A stretch of DNA of 64,000 nt from contig NZ_JHXV01000008.1 in the NCBI RefSeq assembly GCF_000621625.1, forward strand, positions 1-64,000, given 5' to 3'. Every line of letters starts with the position of its first letter. Within the stretch, counting starts at the first letter, position 1. The position numbers and the translations under genes are program-made. The notes beneath the pieces were generated by a model. It was not told the origin of the DNA. It made no database searches and worked only from the letters and a program-made list of their open reading frames with translations. The DNA is from Crocinitomix catalasitica ATCC 23190. Its GTDB lineage: Bacteria > Bacteroidota > Bacteroidia > Flavobacteriales_D > Crocinitomicaceae. Of the stretch, positions 16,719 to 25,622 are shown piece by piece.

Positions 16719-16877
16719 AGGTTTATAGTTGAGTATTATCTGATTGCATCCTCTTTTTGCTAAAATACTGTCGTTGAGTCATTCGTCGATTTAGTTCGTT
16801 CAATCAACCTTTTTGGTAACTGAATTTAAAATTTAATTGTAAATTTAGAGATCTAAGTATTGACCCGAAATTAGATT

Positions 16878-18230
16878 ATGAGTGATTATAGAATTGTAAT
16901 AATTGAAGATGATAGATGGTACGCTGAAGTGCTAAAACATCATCTTGAATTAAATCCCGAATACCTTGTTAAATGGTATGAGGATGGTTTAACTTTCCTG
17001 AATAAGGTTAAAATTGAACCCAATTTAATTTGTTTAGATTACTCAATGCCAGGTTTAAAAGGGGATGAAATGTTGAGCAAGATTAAAGCCAAATTTCCCA
17101 ATACAGAAGTCATTATAATTTCTGGTCAAGAAGATGTTGCAACGGCCGTTTTATTATTAAAACTTGGGGCATACGATTATATTATTAAAGACGAGGATAC
17201 GACTACTAGATTGTGGAATACTGTCCTTAAAGTTAAAGAGAAAGATGCCTTAAAGTCTGAATTGAAGACCTTAAAAGCAGAAGTTCAATCGAAATTTGCG
17301 CCTAAAAATGCATTTATCGGAGAGAGCGCTGAAATGCAGTCTGTTTTTAAGATGATAGAAAAGGCAGCAAATGCAGATATAACGGTCTCCATAACTGGCG
17401 AAACAGGAACAGGTAAAGAGGTTGTTGCTAAATCCATTCATTATAATTCTCCAAAAAAAGATAAACCATTTGTTGCTGTTAATGTTACTGCCATTCCTAG
17501 GGATTTGGTGGAGAGTGAATTGTTTGGCCACGAAAAAGGCGCTTTTACAGGAGCTGCCACGCGAAGAATTGGGAAATTTGAAGAAGCGAATAATGGTACT
17601 TTATTCTTAGATGAAATTGGTGAAATGGACTTGAATATGCAGGCCAAATTACTGAGAGCATTGCAAGAAAAAGAAATTATTCGTGTTGGTGGTACGCAAA
17701 AAGTAAAATTGAACCTGCGGGTTGTAGTCGCAACGCATAAAAATTTATTGCAAGAGGTTAAAGCAGGAAACTTTAGACAAGATTTGTATTATCGTCTTCT
17801 TGGTTTACCAATCGAATTGCCGCCTTTGAGAGATAGGGGGAAGGATATCGTTTTAATAGCCGAATTTTTTCTTGAAGATTTTTGTAAGAAGAATGGCAAA
17901 CCAATTCAAAAATTAAGTCCCTCAGCTGAGAAGAAATTGTTGGCTTATTCATTCCCGGGAAATGTGCGAGAGCTAAAAGCTTTGATTGAATTAAGTTCTG
18001 TAATGACGGAAGGTGATGTAATTGATGCAACTGATATTATGTTGCATACAAGTGGTGGTGATTTAGGTGATTTATTGGATGTTGAAAGGACTTTAAAAGA
18101 TTATACGAATAAAATTGTACAACATTACCTGAATAAATTTAATGGGAATGTTATCAAAGCAGCAGCTGCATTAGATGTCGGTAAGTCAACGATTTATCGA
18201 ATGATTCAAGCGAATGAAATTAAAGCTTAA
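16878..18230 (+). CDS. Sigma-54 enhancer-binding response regulator (NtrC family)
   Basis: A 450-residue activator with three domains. The receiver covers about residues 4-120 with phospho-acceptor D54 (LICLDYSMPG). The AAA+ domain covers about 148-380, with Walker A GETGTGKE at 174-181 and the sigma-54 contact loop GAFTGA at 221-226, followed by the FLDEIGEMD Walker B. The C-terminus (about 405-450) is a Fis-type helix-turn-helix (NVIKAAAALDVGKSTIY). It is therefore complete and able to open sigma-54 promoters. It heads an operon with the H-NOX gene (10 bases) and the hybrid kinase (2 bases). Likely targets are the dyad/-24/-12 pairs at 21638, 29231 and 34407. Confidence 0.93.
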   Translation: MSDYRIVIIEDDRWYAEVLKHHLELNPEYLVKWYEDGLTFLNKVKIEPNLICLDYSMPGLKGDEMLSKIKAKFPNTEVIIISGQEDVATAVLLLKLGAYDYIIKDEDTTTRLWNTVLKVKEKDALKSELKTLKAEVQSKFAPKNAFIGESAEMQSVFKMIEKAANADITVSITGETGTGKEVVAKSIHYNSPKKDKPFVAVNVTAIPRDLVESELFGHEKGAFTGAATRRIGKFEEANNGTLFLDEIGEMDLNMQAKLLRALQEKEIIRVGGTQKVKLNLRVVVATHKNLLQEVKAGNFRQDLYYRLLGLPIELPPLRDRGKDIVLIAEFFLEDFCKKNGKPIQKLSPSAEKKLLAYSFPGNVRELKALIELSSVMTEGDVIDATDIMLHTSGGDLGDLLDVERTLKDYTNKIVQHYLNKFNGNVIKAAAALDVGKSTIYRMIQANEIKA

Positions 18231-18240
18231 AGAGTAGATT

Positions 18241-18777
18241 ATGAAAGGAATTGTATTCACTGAATTTTTAGAACTTGTAGAGGAAAAATTCGGACTAAAA
18301 ACCGTGCAAGAAATTATCGACAGCTGTAATTTGGCAACAAACGGTGTATATACTGCTGTTGGAACCTATAATCATAAAGAAATGTTTGAGATGGTTGAAA
18401 AACTATCCGAACTGAAAAGTATACCTGTTCCAGACTTATTGACCGAATATGGACGATTTTTCTTCAAGGTTTTAAGCGTGAACTATCCGCAATTCATGGA
18501 TAAAAATGATTTGTTTACTTTCCTCAATTCCATTGACGGTTATATTCATCCAGAGGTATTAAAACTCTATCCTGATGCAGAATTACCACGTTTTACAGCT
18601 GCCCTGAAAGGTAATGATGAAATGCAACTAATTTATGAATCATCCAGAAAAATGGCACACTTTGCAATTGGACTGATTCTCGGAGCATCTGCTTATTATA
18701 AAGAGGAAATGGAAGTCGCGATTGTGAAGGAAGAAGAAGGAGGAAAAAAAGTAATAATAAGTCTTCAAAGAAAATAG
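18241..18777 (+). CDS. H-NOX heme nitric oxide/oxygen-binding sensor
   Basis: A 178-residue stand-alone H-NOX protein. The proximal heme ligand is H103 in DGYIHPEVLKLYP, and the porphyrin-binding Y-x-S-x-R motif is at Y132, S134 and R136 (YESSRKMAHF). Both are the invariant marks of the family. The distal pocket shows no obvious tyrosine in the usual position, which would favour NO over O2, but this needs an alignment. Family members of this genetic context bind NO and inhibit or alter a partner histidine kinase. The kinase gene begins 2 bases after the stop codon. Confidence 0.92.
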   Translation: MKGIVFTEFLELVEEKFGLKTVQEIIDSCNLATNGVYTAVGTYNHKEMFEMVEKLSELKSIPVPDLLTEYGRFFFKVLSVNYPQFMDKNDLFTFLNSIDGYIHPEVLKLYPDAELPRFTAALKGNDEMQLIYESSRKMAHFAIGLILGASAYYKEEMEVAIVKEEEGGKKVIISLQRK

Positions 18778-18779
18778 TT

Positions 18780-21605
18780 TTGGAGGACGATATAAAATAT
18801 TATAAACTCGCACTCGCAAGGGAAAAAGCTGCCCGTAAAGCAGCCGAAAAAATTCTTGAAGATAAAGCACTTGAATTGTACCAAGCGAATAATGAGTTAA
18901 TCACAAGCAACGCCAATCTCGAAGAAACACTTGAGATACGAACAGCTCAAATCAAAGAGACAGAGAAAATGTATCGCCATTTGGTCGAATCGGCCAATGA
19001 TATAATTTTTCAAACGGATATCAATGGTCATTTTACATTTGTAAATCATACCGGAGAACTCATTACGGGTCTTACTGTAAGTGAAATTATAGGAACGCAT
19101 TATACGGCATTTGTCGATGAAGCTTTTCATGAGGGGATGGCCAAATTGTATCACAATCAAGTTGAAAATAATATAGAGAGCGCTTATTTTGAGTACAAAT
19201 TAAAAACGAAGACTGAAGAAGAAATATGGTTGGGTCAGAATACACAACTCATCCATGAAAACAATAAACCTATAGGTTTTTTAGCGGTTTCAAGGAATAT
19301 TACGGAGCGTGTTAAAAGTGATAATGAACTGCGTAGAAGTGAAGAGAAGTACAAGAAAATGTTTGAAGGCGCATTCGATGGAATGATGCGTGTCGATGTC
19401 AATGGAAATTTCGTTGAATGGAATTCGAAAATGATAAAAATGTTAGGGTATACGAATGAGGAGTTGAGCGCTATGTCAGTTCAACAAATTATACATCCCG
19501 ATGACGCAGAAAAGTCGAAAGCGTATTTTGAAAAATTGAAAAAAGAAGGTTATTATACCAATTATAACGGTCGCATTATAAGTAAGAATAACCGCATAAT
19601 AAATGTTGAAGTGAATTCGACTGCAACTTATGAAAACGGTGAGATATCAGGTTCAATTGATAATGTCAGAGATGTTAGTGAAAGGGTGACAATTGAAGAT
19701 GCGATTATTTATAGCGAAGAAAAATATAGAAGTATTCTCGAAAATCTAGAATTAGGCTTGTTAGAGGTTGATGTAGAAGAGAATATTACAAAGGTTTACC
19801 CTTCTTTCTGCGCCATGACAGGTTATAAAAAGGAAGATTTAATAGGGAAAAATCACAGCCAATTTTTATTGCATCCTGATTCGCCTGAAAAAATGGAAGC
19901 GCAAGAGATCAATAGAGGAGAAAGTGAAGCTTCAGTATACGAGGTCCAGATTAAAAAGAAAGATGGTTCCTATACATGGGTAATTATGAGTGGTGCGCCT
20001 TTTAAAAATAGAAATGGAAAAATTATTGGAGCAATAGCCATTCATCTTGATATCTCTTCACGTAAAAGAATTGAACAAGACTTGAAACAAGCCAATCGAT
20101 TGGCGGAAGAGTCTTCTAAAGCGAAAGAGCTTTTCTTGGCAAATATGAGTCATGAAATTCGAACGCCTTTGAATGCAGTTATTGGATTGTCGGGTCTCTT
20201 AAGAGATACGGATTTAAATGATGTACAAACGGCTTTTGCGTCCAATATTTACAATGCAGGGCAAGGATTGCTTTTATTGGTGAATGATATTTTGGATCTC
20301 TCTAAAATAGCAAGTGGTAAGCTCGAATTGAATATGGAATCCTTCGATTTAAGGCAAACAATGTCTACCATTATTTCATCATCGGCATACTTAGCCGAAG
20401 AGAAGGGGCTTCAGATTAGTTTGAATATTCAAGATGATTTATCTGATTATTATAAAGGTGATGAATTAAAATTGACTCAAATTTTAACCAACCTGGTCAA
20501 TAATGCTGTTAAATTCACTGCCAAAGGTCTGGTTGAAATTCGAATTGAAAAAATAGCCGACGAAAACGAACTACATACGCTTAAATTCCAAGTAATAGAT
20601 ACGGGTAAAGGGATTGCTCCAGATGCACTTTTGTCTATTTTTGAAGATTTTAATCAAGAAGATAATACGATATCAAAAGTATTTGGTGGTACTGGATTGG
20701 GACTAAGTATTTGTAAAAAATTAGTTGCTTTTCTAGGTGGTGATATTTATGTCGAATCGACTTTGGGAGCAGGCTCAATATTTACAGTTATACTGGGATT
20801 CGAACCGATTCAACAATATGATTTAATTGAAGAGTCTGTTGATTTTGAAGATGAATTGAATTGGGAAAATGTTAAGATTTTAACCGTCGAGGACAATCAT
20901 TTAAATCAGTTTGTACTTAAAGAAACACTTAAAAGATGGAATGCCTCAACCGATATCGCTGAAAACGGAGAGGAAGCGATTGAAATTCTTTTAGAAAAAA
21001 ATTACGATATCATTTTAATGGATATGCAGATGCCGATAATGGACGGTTTTGCAGCAACAAACATCATACGAAGGGAGTTGAAATCATCTGTTCCGATCAT
21101 TGCTTTTACAGCAAATGCGCTTTCTAATGAAAAGGAAAGATGCTTGGCGATCGGAATGAATGATTATATCTCAAAACCATTTAAAGAACAAGAATTGAAA
21201 GAGAAAATATCTAGACAACTTAAATTAAATGTAGAGTCAGAAAAATACATTTTATCTAAAGAAGTAGGTAAAGAAAATACAGATTCAACCATCTTTACAG
21301 TAAATAGGTTGTTTGAAATGTCTCGGGGTAATAGTGAATTTGTGAATAAGTTACTCGATATTTTTATTGAAGATGGCGAACTTTCAATAGCAAAAATGAG
21401 AACAGAACAAGATGCAGATCTCCTCGGTAAATTGGCACATAAAATAAAACCGTCAATCGATTATTTGTCGAATGTTCACATGAAAGACCTCGTTCGAAAA
21501 ATTGAACAAATGGATTTCGTTCAATCTCCTGAATTATTAGATGCCTTTTTAGAAGGGTTAGGAGATATAATCGCAGCAGCTAAAAATCATTTAAAGCAAT
21601 CATAG
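18780..21605 (+). CDS. H-NOX-associated hybrid histidine kinase (PAS3-HisKA-HATPase-REC-Hpt)
   Basis: A 941-residue cytoplasmic kinase without membrane segments. Residues 5-65 form a coiled coil (LAREKAARKAAEKILEDKA), typical of kinases next to H-NOX genes. Three PAS domains follow (about 66-185, 190-310, 315-430). HisKA has H458 (MSHEIRTPLN), then HATPase with a GTGLGLSI box. A receiver has D748 (ILMDMQMPIMDG) and an Hpt domain has H887 (LAHKIKPS). The start is a TTG two bases after the H-NOX stop; no ATG occurs for another 64 codons, and the coiled coil requires the early start. It likely passes phosphate via D748 and H887 to the regulator at 16878 or the REC protein at 22129. Confidence 0.92.
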   Translation: MEDDIKYYKLALAREKAARKAAEKILEDKALELYQANNELITSNANLEETLEIRTAQIKETEKMYRHLVESANDIIFQTDINGHFTFVNHTGELITGLTVSEIIGTHYTAFVDEAFHEGMAKLYHNQVENNIESAYFEYKLKTKTEEEIWLGQNTQLIHENNKPIGFLAVSRNITERVKSDNELRRSEEKYKKMFEGAFDGMMRVDVNGNFVEWNSKMIKMLGYTNEELSAMSVQQIIHPDDAEKSKAYFEKLKKEGYYTNYNGRIISKNNRIINVEVNSTATYENGEISGSIDNVRDVSERVTIEDAIIYSEEKYRSILENLELGLLEVDVEENITKVYPSFCAMTGYKKEDLIGKNHSQFLLHPDSPEKMEAQEINRGESEASVYEVQIKKKDGSYTWVIMSGAPFKNRNGKIIGAIAIHLDISSRKRIEQDLKQANRLAEESSKAKELFLANMSHEIRTPLNAVIGLSGLLRDTDLNDVQTAFASNIYNAGQGLLLLVNDILDLSKIASGKLELNMESFDLRQTMSTIISSSAYLAEEKGLQISLNIQDDLSDYYKGDELKLTQILTNLVNNAVKFTAKGLVEIRIEKIADENELHTLKFQVIDTGKGIAPDALLSIFEDFNQEDNTISKVFGGTGLGLSICKKLVAFLGGDIYVESTLGAGSIFTVILGFEPIQQYDLIEESVDFEDELNWENVKILTVEDNHLNQFVLKETLKRWNASTDIAENGEEAIEILLEKNYDIILMDMQMPIMDGFAATNIIRRELKSSVPIIAFTANALSNEKERCLAIGMNDYISKPFKEQELKEKISRQLKLNVESEKYILSKEVGKENTDSTIFTVNRLFEMSRGNSEFVNKLLDIFIEDGELSIAKMRTEQDADLLGKLAHKIKPSIDYLSNVHMKDLVRKIEQMDFVQSPELLDAFLEGLGDIIAAAKNHLKQS

Positions 21606-21637
21606 CCAAATCTTTCGCTCCAGAAATTAGAAAAATG

Positions 21638-21650
21638 TCCCATATTGGGA
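21638..21650. promoter_or_regulatory. Candidate activator site 1, TCCCA-TAT-TGGGA
   Basis: A perfect 5-base dyad with a 3-base centre. The same dyad occurs at 29231 and 34407, always ahead of an EPS transcription unit. It is centred about 88 bases before the transcription start predicted from the -24/-12 element at 21705, a normal distance for a sigma-54 enhancer. There is no T-run after it, which speaks against a terminator. Confidence 0.65.
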
Positions 21651-21704
21651 ATGATTTAAGTGTAGGTTTGGAATTCTACTTCTGGTAATCAGTTACTTAT
21701 CTTG

Positions 21705-21721
21705 TTGGCACAATATCAGCC
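21705..21721 (+). promoter_or_regulatory. Sigma-54 promoter 1 (TTGGCAC-N7-GC)
   Basis: TTGGCACAATATCAGCC has the invariant GG (21707-21708) and GC (21719-21720) separated by exactly ten bases, as sigma-54 requires. The TTGGCAC half matches the consensus fully. It lies 23 bases before the ATG of the first EPS-operon gene. Confidence 0.7.
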
Positions 21722-21743
21722 TATGTCGATGTAAACAATCGAT

Positions 21744-22148
21744 ATGCAAGAGTTAAAAATTTTCAGTAACAATAGTTTTACCCAAGAATTTTGGGAATTA
21801 AAAACTGATCTTGAAGGAAGCGTAGTTCGTTTACCAATTGATCTAGACCAAATCTTAGCGGAAATCGCGCAAGATGAACATTACTTAATCATTGATTTCT
21901 ATTTTGACGATTTATTAAACCATCAAAAAAACGTGATGATTTATGCAATCAAACATCAAGTTTTAGAATCGGGTTATACTAAACGTGTCATTATACTAAG
22001 CCAATTATTTGCTGATGGACATCAAATTCTTGCGGATACAACGCAATTGAATGGGGTAAACTTTTCGGGTAAATTCTTAGATGAATTAGTTAAAATTTCG
22101 AATCAAATCAAGATTAATAATCACAAAAATGATGCAAAAAGAGCTTAA
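21744..22148 (+). CDS. Hypothetical protein at head of EPS operon
   Basis: A 134-residue soluble protein that I do not recognise. It alternates short hydrophobic strands and helices, for example HYLIIDFYFDDLL (about 47-59) and KRVIILSQLF (about 80-89), in a pattern that resembles a degenerate receiver or STAS-like domain. No phospho-acceptor aspartate context is clear. It is the first gene after the sigma-54 promoter and overlaps the response regulator gene by 20 bases, so the two are probably translationally coupled. A regulatory partner role in EPS control is inference from position. Confidence 0.7.
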   Translation: MQELKIFSNNSFTQEFWELKTDLEGSVVRLPIDLDQILAEIAQDEHYLIIDFYFDDLLNHQKNVMIYAIKHQVLESGYTKRVIILSQLFADGHQILADTTQLNGVNFSGKFLDELVKISNQIKINNHKNDAKRA

Positions 22149-22584
22149 TCAAATGGAAAGAATATTCATCGTAGACGACAACCAATTTTACACCAATATT
22201 GTTGAAGCTAAATTGAGAGAAATTAGCGGTTATACAATTGAGAAGTATTTAACAGGTCAGGATTGTATTAATAACGCTTTTAAACAGCCTGAGATAATTT
22301 TTCTAGATTATCATTTGGGTGATACCAACGGGTTTGAGGTTTTGAAAGAAATCAAATCAACCTATCCAGATATTCATGTTGTAATGTTGTCTGGTCAAAC
22401 AGAAATGAAGGTTGCAATTAATTCATTGCGATTCGGTGCTACTGATTATTTGCTGAAGGATACAGATGATACAGAAATAAGATTGAAAAAAATTGTGCAA
22501 GACTGTCAGCAAATTTCAAATGCTCGTAAAAAAATTAAGTTGGTTGCTAAAAGTAAATTCCGCGGATTATTCTTAGGACTTTAA
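22129..22584 (+). CDS. Stand-alone response regulator receiver protein
   Basis: A receiver domain of 151 residues with no output domain. The acidic pair is in IFIVDDNQFY (about residues 12-21) and the phospho-acceptor is D60 in IIFLDYHLGDTNG. The conserved T/S and K positions appear as VMLSGQ and LLKDTDD. Sequence is similar to the receiver of the sigma-54 regulator at 16878 (both have LKLGAYDYIIKDED or LRFGATDYLLKDTD endings). Starts at 22129, 22132 and 22153 are possible. It may act as a phosphate sink or a shuttle between the hybrid kinase and the EPS machinery. Confidence 0.9.
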   Translation: MMQKELNQMERIFIVDDNQFYTNIVEAKLREISGYTIEKYLTGQDCINNAFKQPEIIFLDYHLGDTNGFEVLKEIKSTYPDIHVVMLSGQTEMKVAINSLRFGATDYLLKDTDDTEIRLKKIVQDCQQISNARKKIKLVAKSKFRGLFLGL

Positions 22585-22603
22585 GCTTCAAAAAACGATA
22601 CCC

Positions 22604-23332
22604 ATGAAAACATTAATTGTCCTTATAACGACTTTAGTTTTAATTTCAAGTTGCAAGACTGAGCAGATTTTTAAAGCTTCAAAATATAAAGAATCTGATT
22701 CTTTACAATTCGAATTGTTAACGCATAATTATCAGCATATTCTCTCGCCAGACGACAAGTTGTCTGTGAGTATATGGAACCATGACGATTTAAGTATCGG
22801 ATCGGTTTATAGTATTTACAATACAAATGAGGCATTTGGAAAATGGGTATTGATTGAATCGGATTCTACCGCTGCAATTCCTTATATGGGCACCACAATT
22901 GTTGGTGGCATGTCGCTAAATCAAGCAGAGGAATTAATAAAAGATAGTTTAGGGACTTACATTAAGAATCCCATCGTTGAATTGCGGGTGTTAAATAGAG
23001 AGGTGACGATGCTAGGTGAGTTGAATGCTCCAGGGAATTATCTTTTAGAAAAAGAAATTTCAACCTTAGTTGAGTATTTAGGAAAAGCTCAAGGTCTTAC
23101 ATATTATGCCAATACCAAAAAAGTTCAGATCATTCGAAATGAGATCTCTTATACAGTGGATCTTCGAAAATTGAAAGAATTTTCAACCAAAAACATTTTT
23201 TTACAAGCTGGCGATATCATATATATTCCAGCGAAACGCGGAAAAAATTTAGTAATGAAAGCGCCCGTTTTGATTCCATTCGCCTCTTTAATTACTTCGT
23301 TGGGTGTACTAATTTCTGTATTGCCAGAATAA
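22604..23332 (+). CDS. Polysaccharide export outer membrane lipoprotein (Wza-like)
   Basis: A 242-residue lipoprotein with lipobox LISSC (Cys17). A Poly_export domain (about 50-130, starting with LSPDDKLSVSIWNHDDLS) and an SLBB-like domain (about 135-210, REVTMLGELNAPGNYLL) follow. The C-terminal hydrophobic helix (APVLIPFASLITSLGVLISVL) would form the outer membrane helical barrel seen in Wza. It exports the polysaccharide across the outer membrane with the Wzc-type protein encoded 10 bases downstream. Confidence 0.9.
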   Translation: MKTLIVLITTLVLISSCKTEQIFKASKYKESDSLQFELLTHNYQHILSPDDKLSVSIWNHDDLSIGSVYSIYNTNEAFGKWVLIESDSTAAIPYMGTTIVGGMSLNQAEELIKDSLGTYIKNPIVELRVLNREVTMLGELNAPGNYLLEKEISTLVEYLGKAQGLTYYANTKKVQIIRNEISYTVDLRKLKEFSTKNIFLQAGDIIYIPAKRGKNLVMKAPVLIPFASLITSLGVLISVLPE

Positions 23333-23342
23333 AACAAGCGCT

Positions 23343-25622
23343 ATGAAAGAATTGCAACGCATAAAACGATTGATTATTCCTTTGCTTAAAGGCTTGCCGA
23401 TTATTATTGGATGTTTGATCGTGAGTTTATTGATTGCACGTAAAGCAATTCAATACAGTACACCGAAATACCAAAGTATGTCTAAAATTAAATTGGATGA
23501 TAGAAAATATGGGATGTCGGGGAATAATTTATACGAGGACTTTGATGTGTTCTCTTCGGAAAATAAAATTGAAACAGAAGCTGAGATTTTAAAATCGCCA
23601 ATGCTAATTGGTAAAACGGTTGATGCTTTAAGAATGGATGTGTTAGTAGCACGTGTAGGTTCAATTAAAACATCTTGTCTTTATAAAGACAACCCTTTTA
23701 TTTTTGAATTTGAACGTGAAGGATCAAATTTATTGGATAAAAAATTCTTAATCGAAGTGAATCAAGCTGATTTTAAAGTGTTAAATGAGGAAAAGGAAAG
23801 TTTAACACAAGGTAAAATTGGTCAAAAGTTTATGTTGAATGGTGAGGAAATGACGATTCTATTGAATGCCGATATATTAGCTAAAAAGGATTTAGAAATA
23901 AATGGCCTTTTTAGCTTCGAGTTTAAATCGAGAAATAAATGGATTTCATTTATTAATGAACGATTGGATGTGAAGGCAGTGGATAAAGAAATTCCTGTAA
24001 TTCGTGTCGTTATTACATCTGAAGATGCGCAATTATCAGCTGACTTTGCTACTAAATTATGTGAAGTATATGTAGATGATTATATCTATACAAAATCGGT
24101 TGCAGCAACAAAAACACTTTCGTTTATTGATGAACGAATGAGCGAATTACAAAAAGTACTAAGTGTTTCAGAAAACAAATTAGAAGGATATAAGAAATCG
24201 CACGATGTAGTGAATACATTGCAAGAAACTGAAACAGGTCTGCGTGATATCTCTAAATTAAAATTGCAATTGATCAATCTAGAAATGGAAGAAGAGTCGA
24301 TAATAGAATTGGAAGGCTACATTTCAAATGGTGATTATTACGAGAAAACAGCCATTAATTTTGGGTTTGGAGACTTATTATTAACAGAGTTGGTTAAGAA
24401 ATTGAAATTGTATACGGATGAGAAGAGAGATTTGTCAATGAAGTATACCGAGAATGATATGCGTTTAATCAATGTACAAGAAAAAATTGACGATATCGAG
24501 GATTATGTGAAGGAAGCAATCGTTCAAAACAAAAGAAATATACAAACCAAAAAAGCGGAAATTGAAAGTTCAATTGATGAAATGAGCGGTCAATTCGCAC
24601 ATATTCCAACAAGAGAAAAGGAATTGCGAATTTTGGAACGCGATTTTCAAATCAACGAATCTGTTTATACTTTTTTAGCACAGAAAAAATTAGAAGCACA
24701 AATTGCATCTTCGGCTTTAATGTCATTCCACCGTATCATTCAACCTGCCACACCTGCTACAGAACCTGTTTCGCCGAATAAAGTGTTGATCACTTTTGTC
24801 TGTGGATTCTTAGGGCTTTTTGGCGGAATTTTAATTGTCTTCGGATCGAAAGCAGTAAGTGGTAAGATTCACAATAAAGTTGATATCGAAAAATTAACGG
24901 CAACACCATTTGCTGGAATTATCACAAAAACAAAAGATTTAGCAGTGCGCAAAAAGGATTTTATCGCTTTGGCTACGACTTTTAAAATGAAACAAAAGGG
25001 TGAGAAGTTAACCATGACGGTAACTTCTGCCGCAAGGAACGAAGGGAAGTCCTTTTTTGTAGAAAATATCGCACAAACTTTCCAAAGTATGGGGTATAAT
25101 GTCGCAATACTAGATGTAAATCCAATGAATGCGAATTTTATCAATGATGCAGACTTTATTTTACAGGACTTATTGCAAAATGGAACCGCGAAATTTAAAG
25201 CAGCTCCTTTAATTCAAAATGGAATTTATACACTTGCTATTGATCCACAAAGAGAGGATGCAAATCTTGTTCTTGCGCATAAAAAAATGGATGCCGTAAT
25301 GGACGATATTCAATCTAAATTTGATATCGTATTAATTGATACACCAGGCTCAATAATTTCTTCTGAAGCGCTTTCAATGTTGAAATATTCGAAGCTTTGT
25401 GTATACATGATGCGGACCAAAGTGACCAACGCAGAGTATGTGCCAAATGTAGATGTTATTCAAGAAGATTTTAATTTTAATGCAATGCAAATTGTCTTAA
25501 ATGGAGCGCATAAGTCCACAAGTTTTTCAGGGAATTTTAATGGAGCGCAATTGCATTACCGTGAGGTGCCAAAAGGGATTTGGAATAAATTGAAATATTA
25601 CTTTGCGACGTATGCTAAATAA
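23343..25622 (+). CDS. Wzc-like polysaccharide co-polymerase with kinase-type ATPase domain
   Basis: A 759-residue inner membrane protein. TM1 is at about residues 15-30 and TM2 at about 480-500, bracketing a long periplasmic part with coiled coils (about 255-420) and a PATPATEPVSPNK segment just before TM2. The cytoplasmic BY-kinase-like domain carries Walker A NEGKS (566-570), a Walker A' strand VAILDVNP and Walker B FDIVLIDTPG. The C-terminal tail has only a few tyrosines (HYREV, KYYFATYAK) instead of the usual cluster, so autophosphorylation control may be weak. It sets chain length and couples to the Wza-like exporter. Confidence 0.9.
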   Translation: MKELQRIKRLIIPLLKGLPIIIGCLIVSLLIARKAIQYSTPKYQSMSKIKLDDRKYGMSGNNLYEDFDVFSSENKIETEAEILKSPMLIGKTVDALRMDVLVARVGSIKTSCLYKDNPFIFEFEREGSNLLDKKFLIEVNQADFKVLNEEKESLTQGKIGQKFMLNGEEMTILLNADILAKKDLEINGLFSFEFKSRNKWISFINERLDVKAVDKEIPVIRVVITSEDAQLSADFATKLCEVYVDDYIYTKSVAATKTLSFIDERMSELQKVLSVSENKLEGYKKSHDVVNTLQETETGLRDISKLKLQLINLEMEEESIIELEGYISNGDYYEKTAINFGFGDLLLTELVKKLKLYTDEKRDLSMKYTENDMRLINVQEKIDDIEDYVKEAIVQNKRNIQTKKAEIESSIDEMSGQFAHIPTREKELRILERDFQINESVYTFLAQKKLEAQIASSALMSFHRIIQPATPATEPVSPNKVLITFVCGFLGLFGGILIVFGSKAVSGKIHNKVDIEKLTATPFAGIITKTKDLAVRKKDFIALATTFKMKQKGEKLTMTVTSAARNEGKSFFVENIAQTFQSMGYNVAILDVNPMNANFINDADFILQDLLQNGTAKFKAAPLIQNGIYTLAIDPQREDANLVLAHKKMDAVMDDIQSKFDIVLIDTPGSIISSEALSMLKYSKLCVYMMRTKVTNAEYVPNVDVIQEDFNFNAMQIVLNGAHKSTSFSGNFNGAQLHYREVPKGIWNKLKYYFATYAK

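Noticed and set aside
16720-16877. Search for a TCCCA-N3-TGGGA dyad or sigma-54 element before the activator operon
   Set aside because: None found. A TAAATTTA element at 16840-16847 might be a -7 box, but the spacing to a TTG is long, so no promoter was listed.
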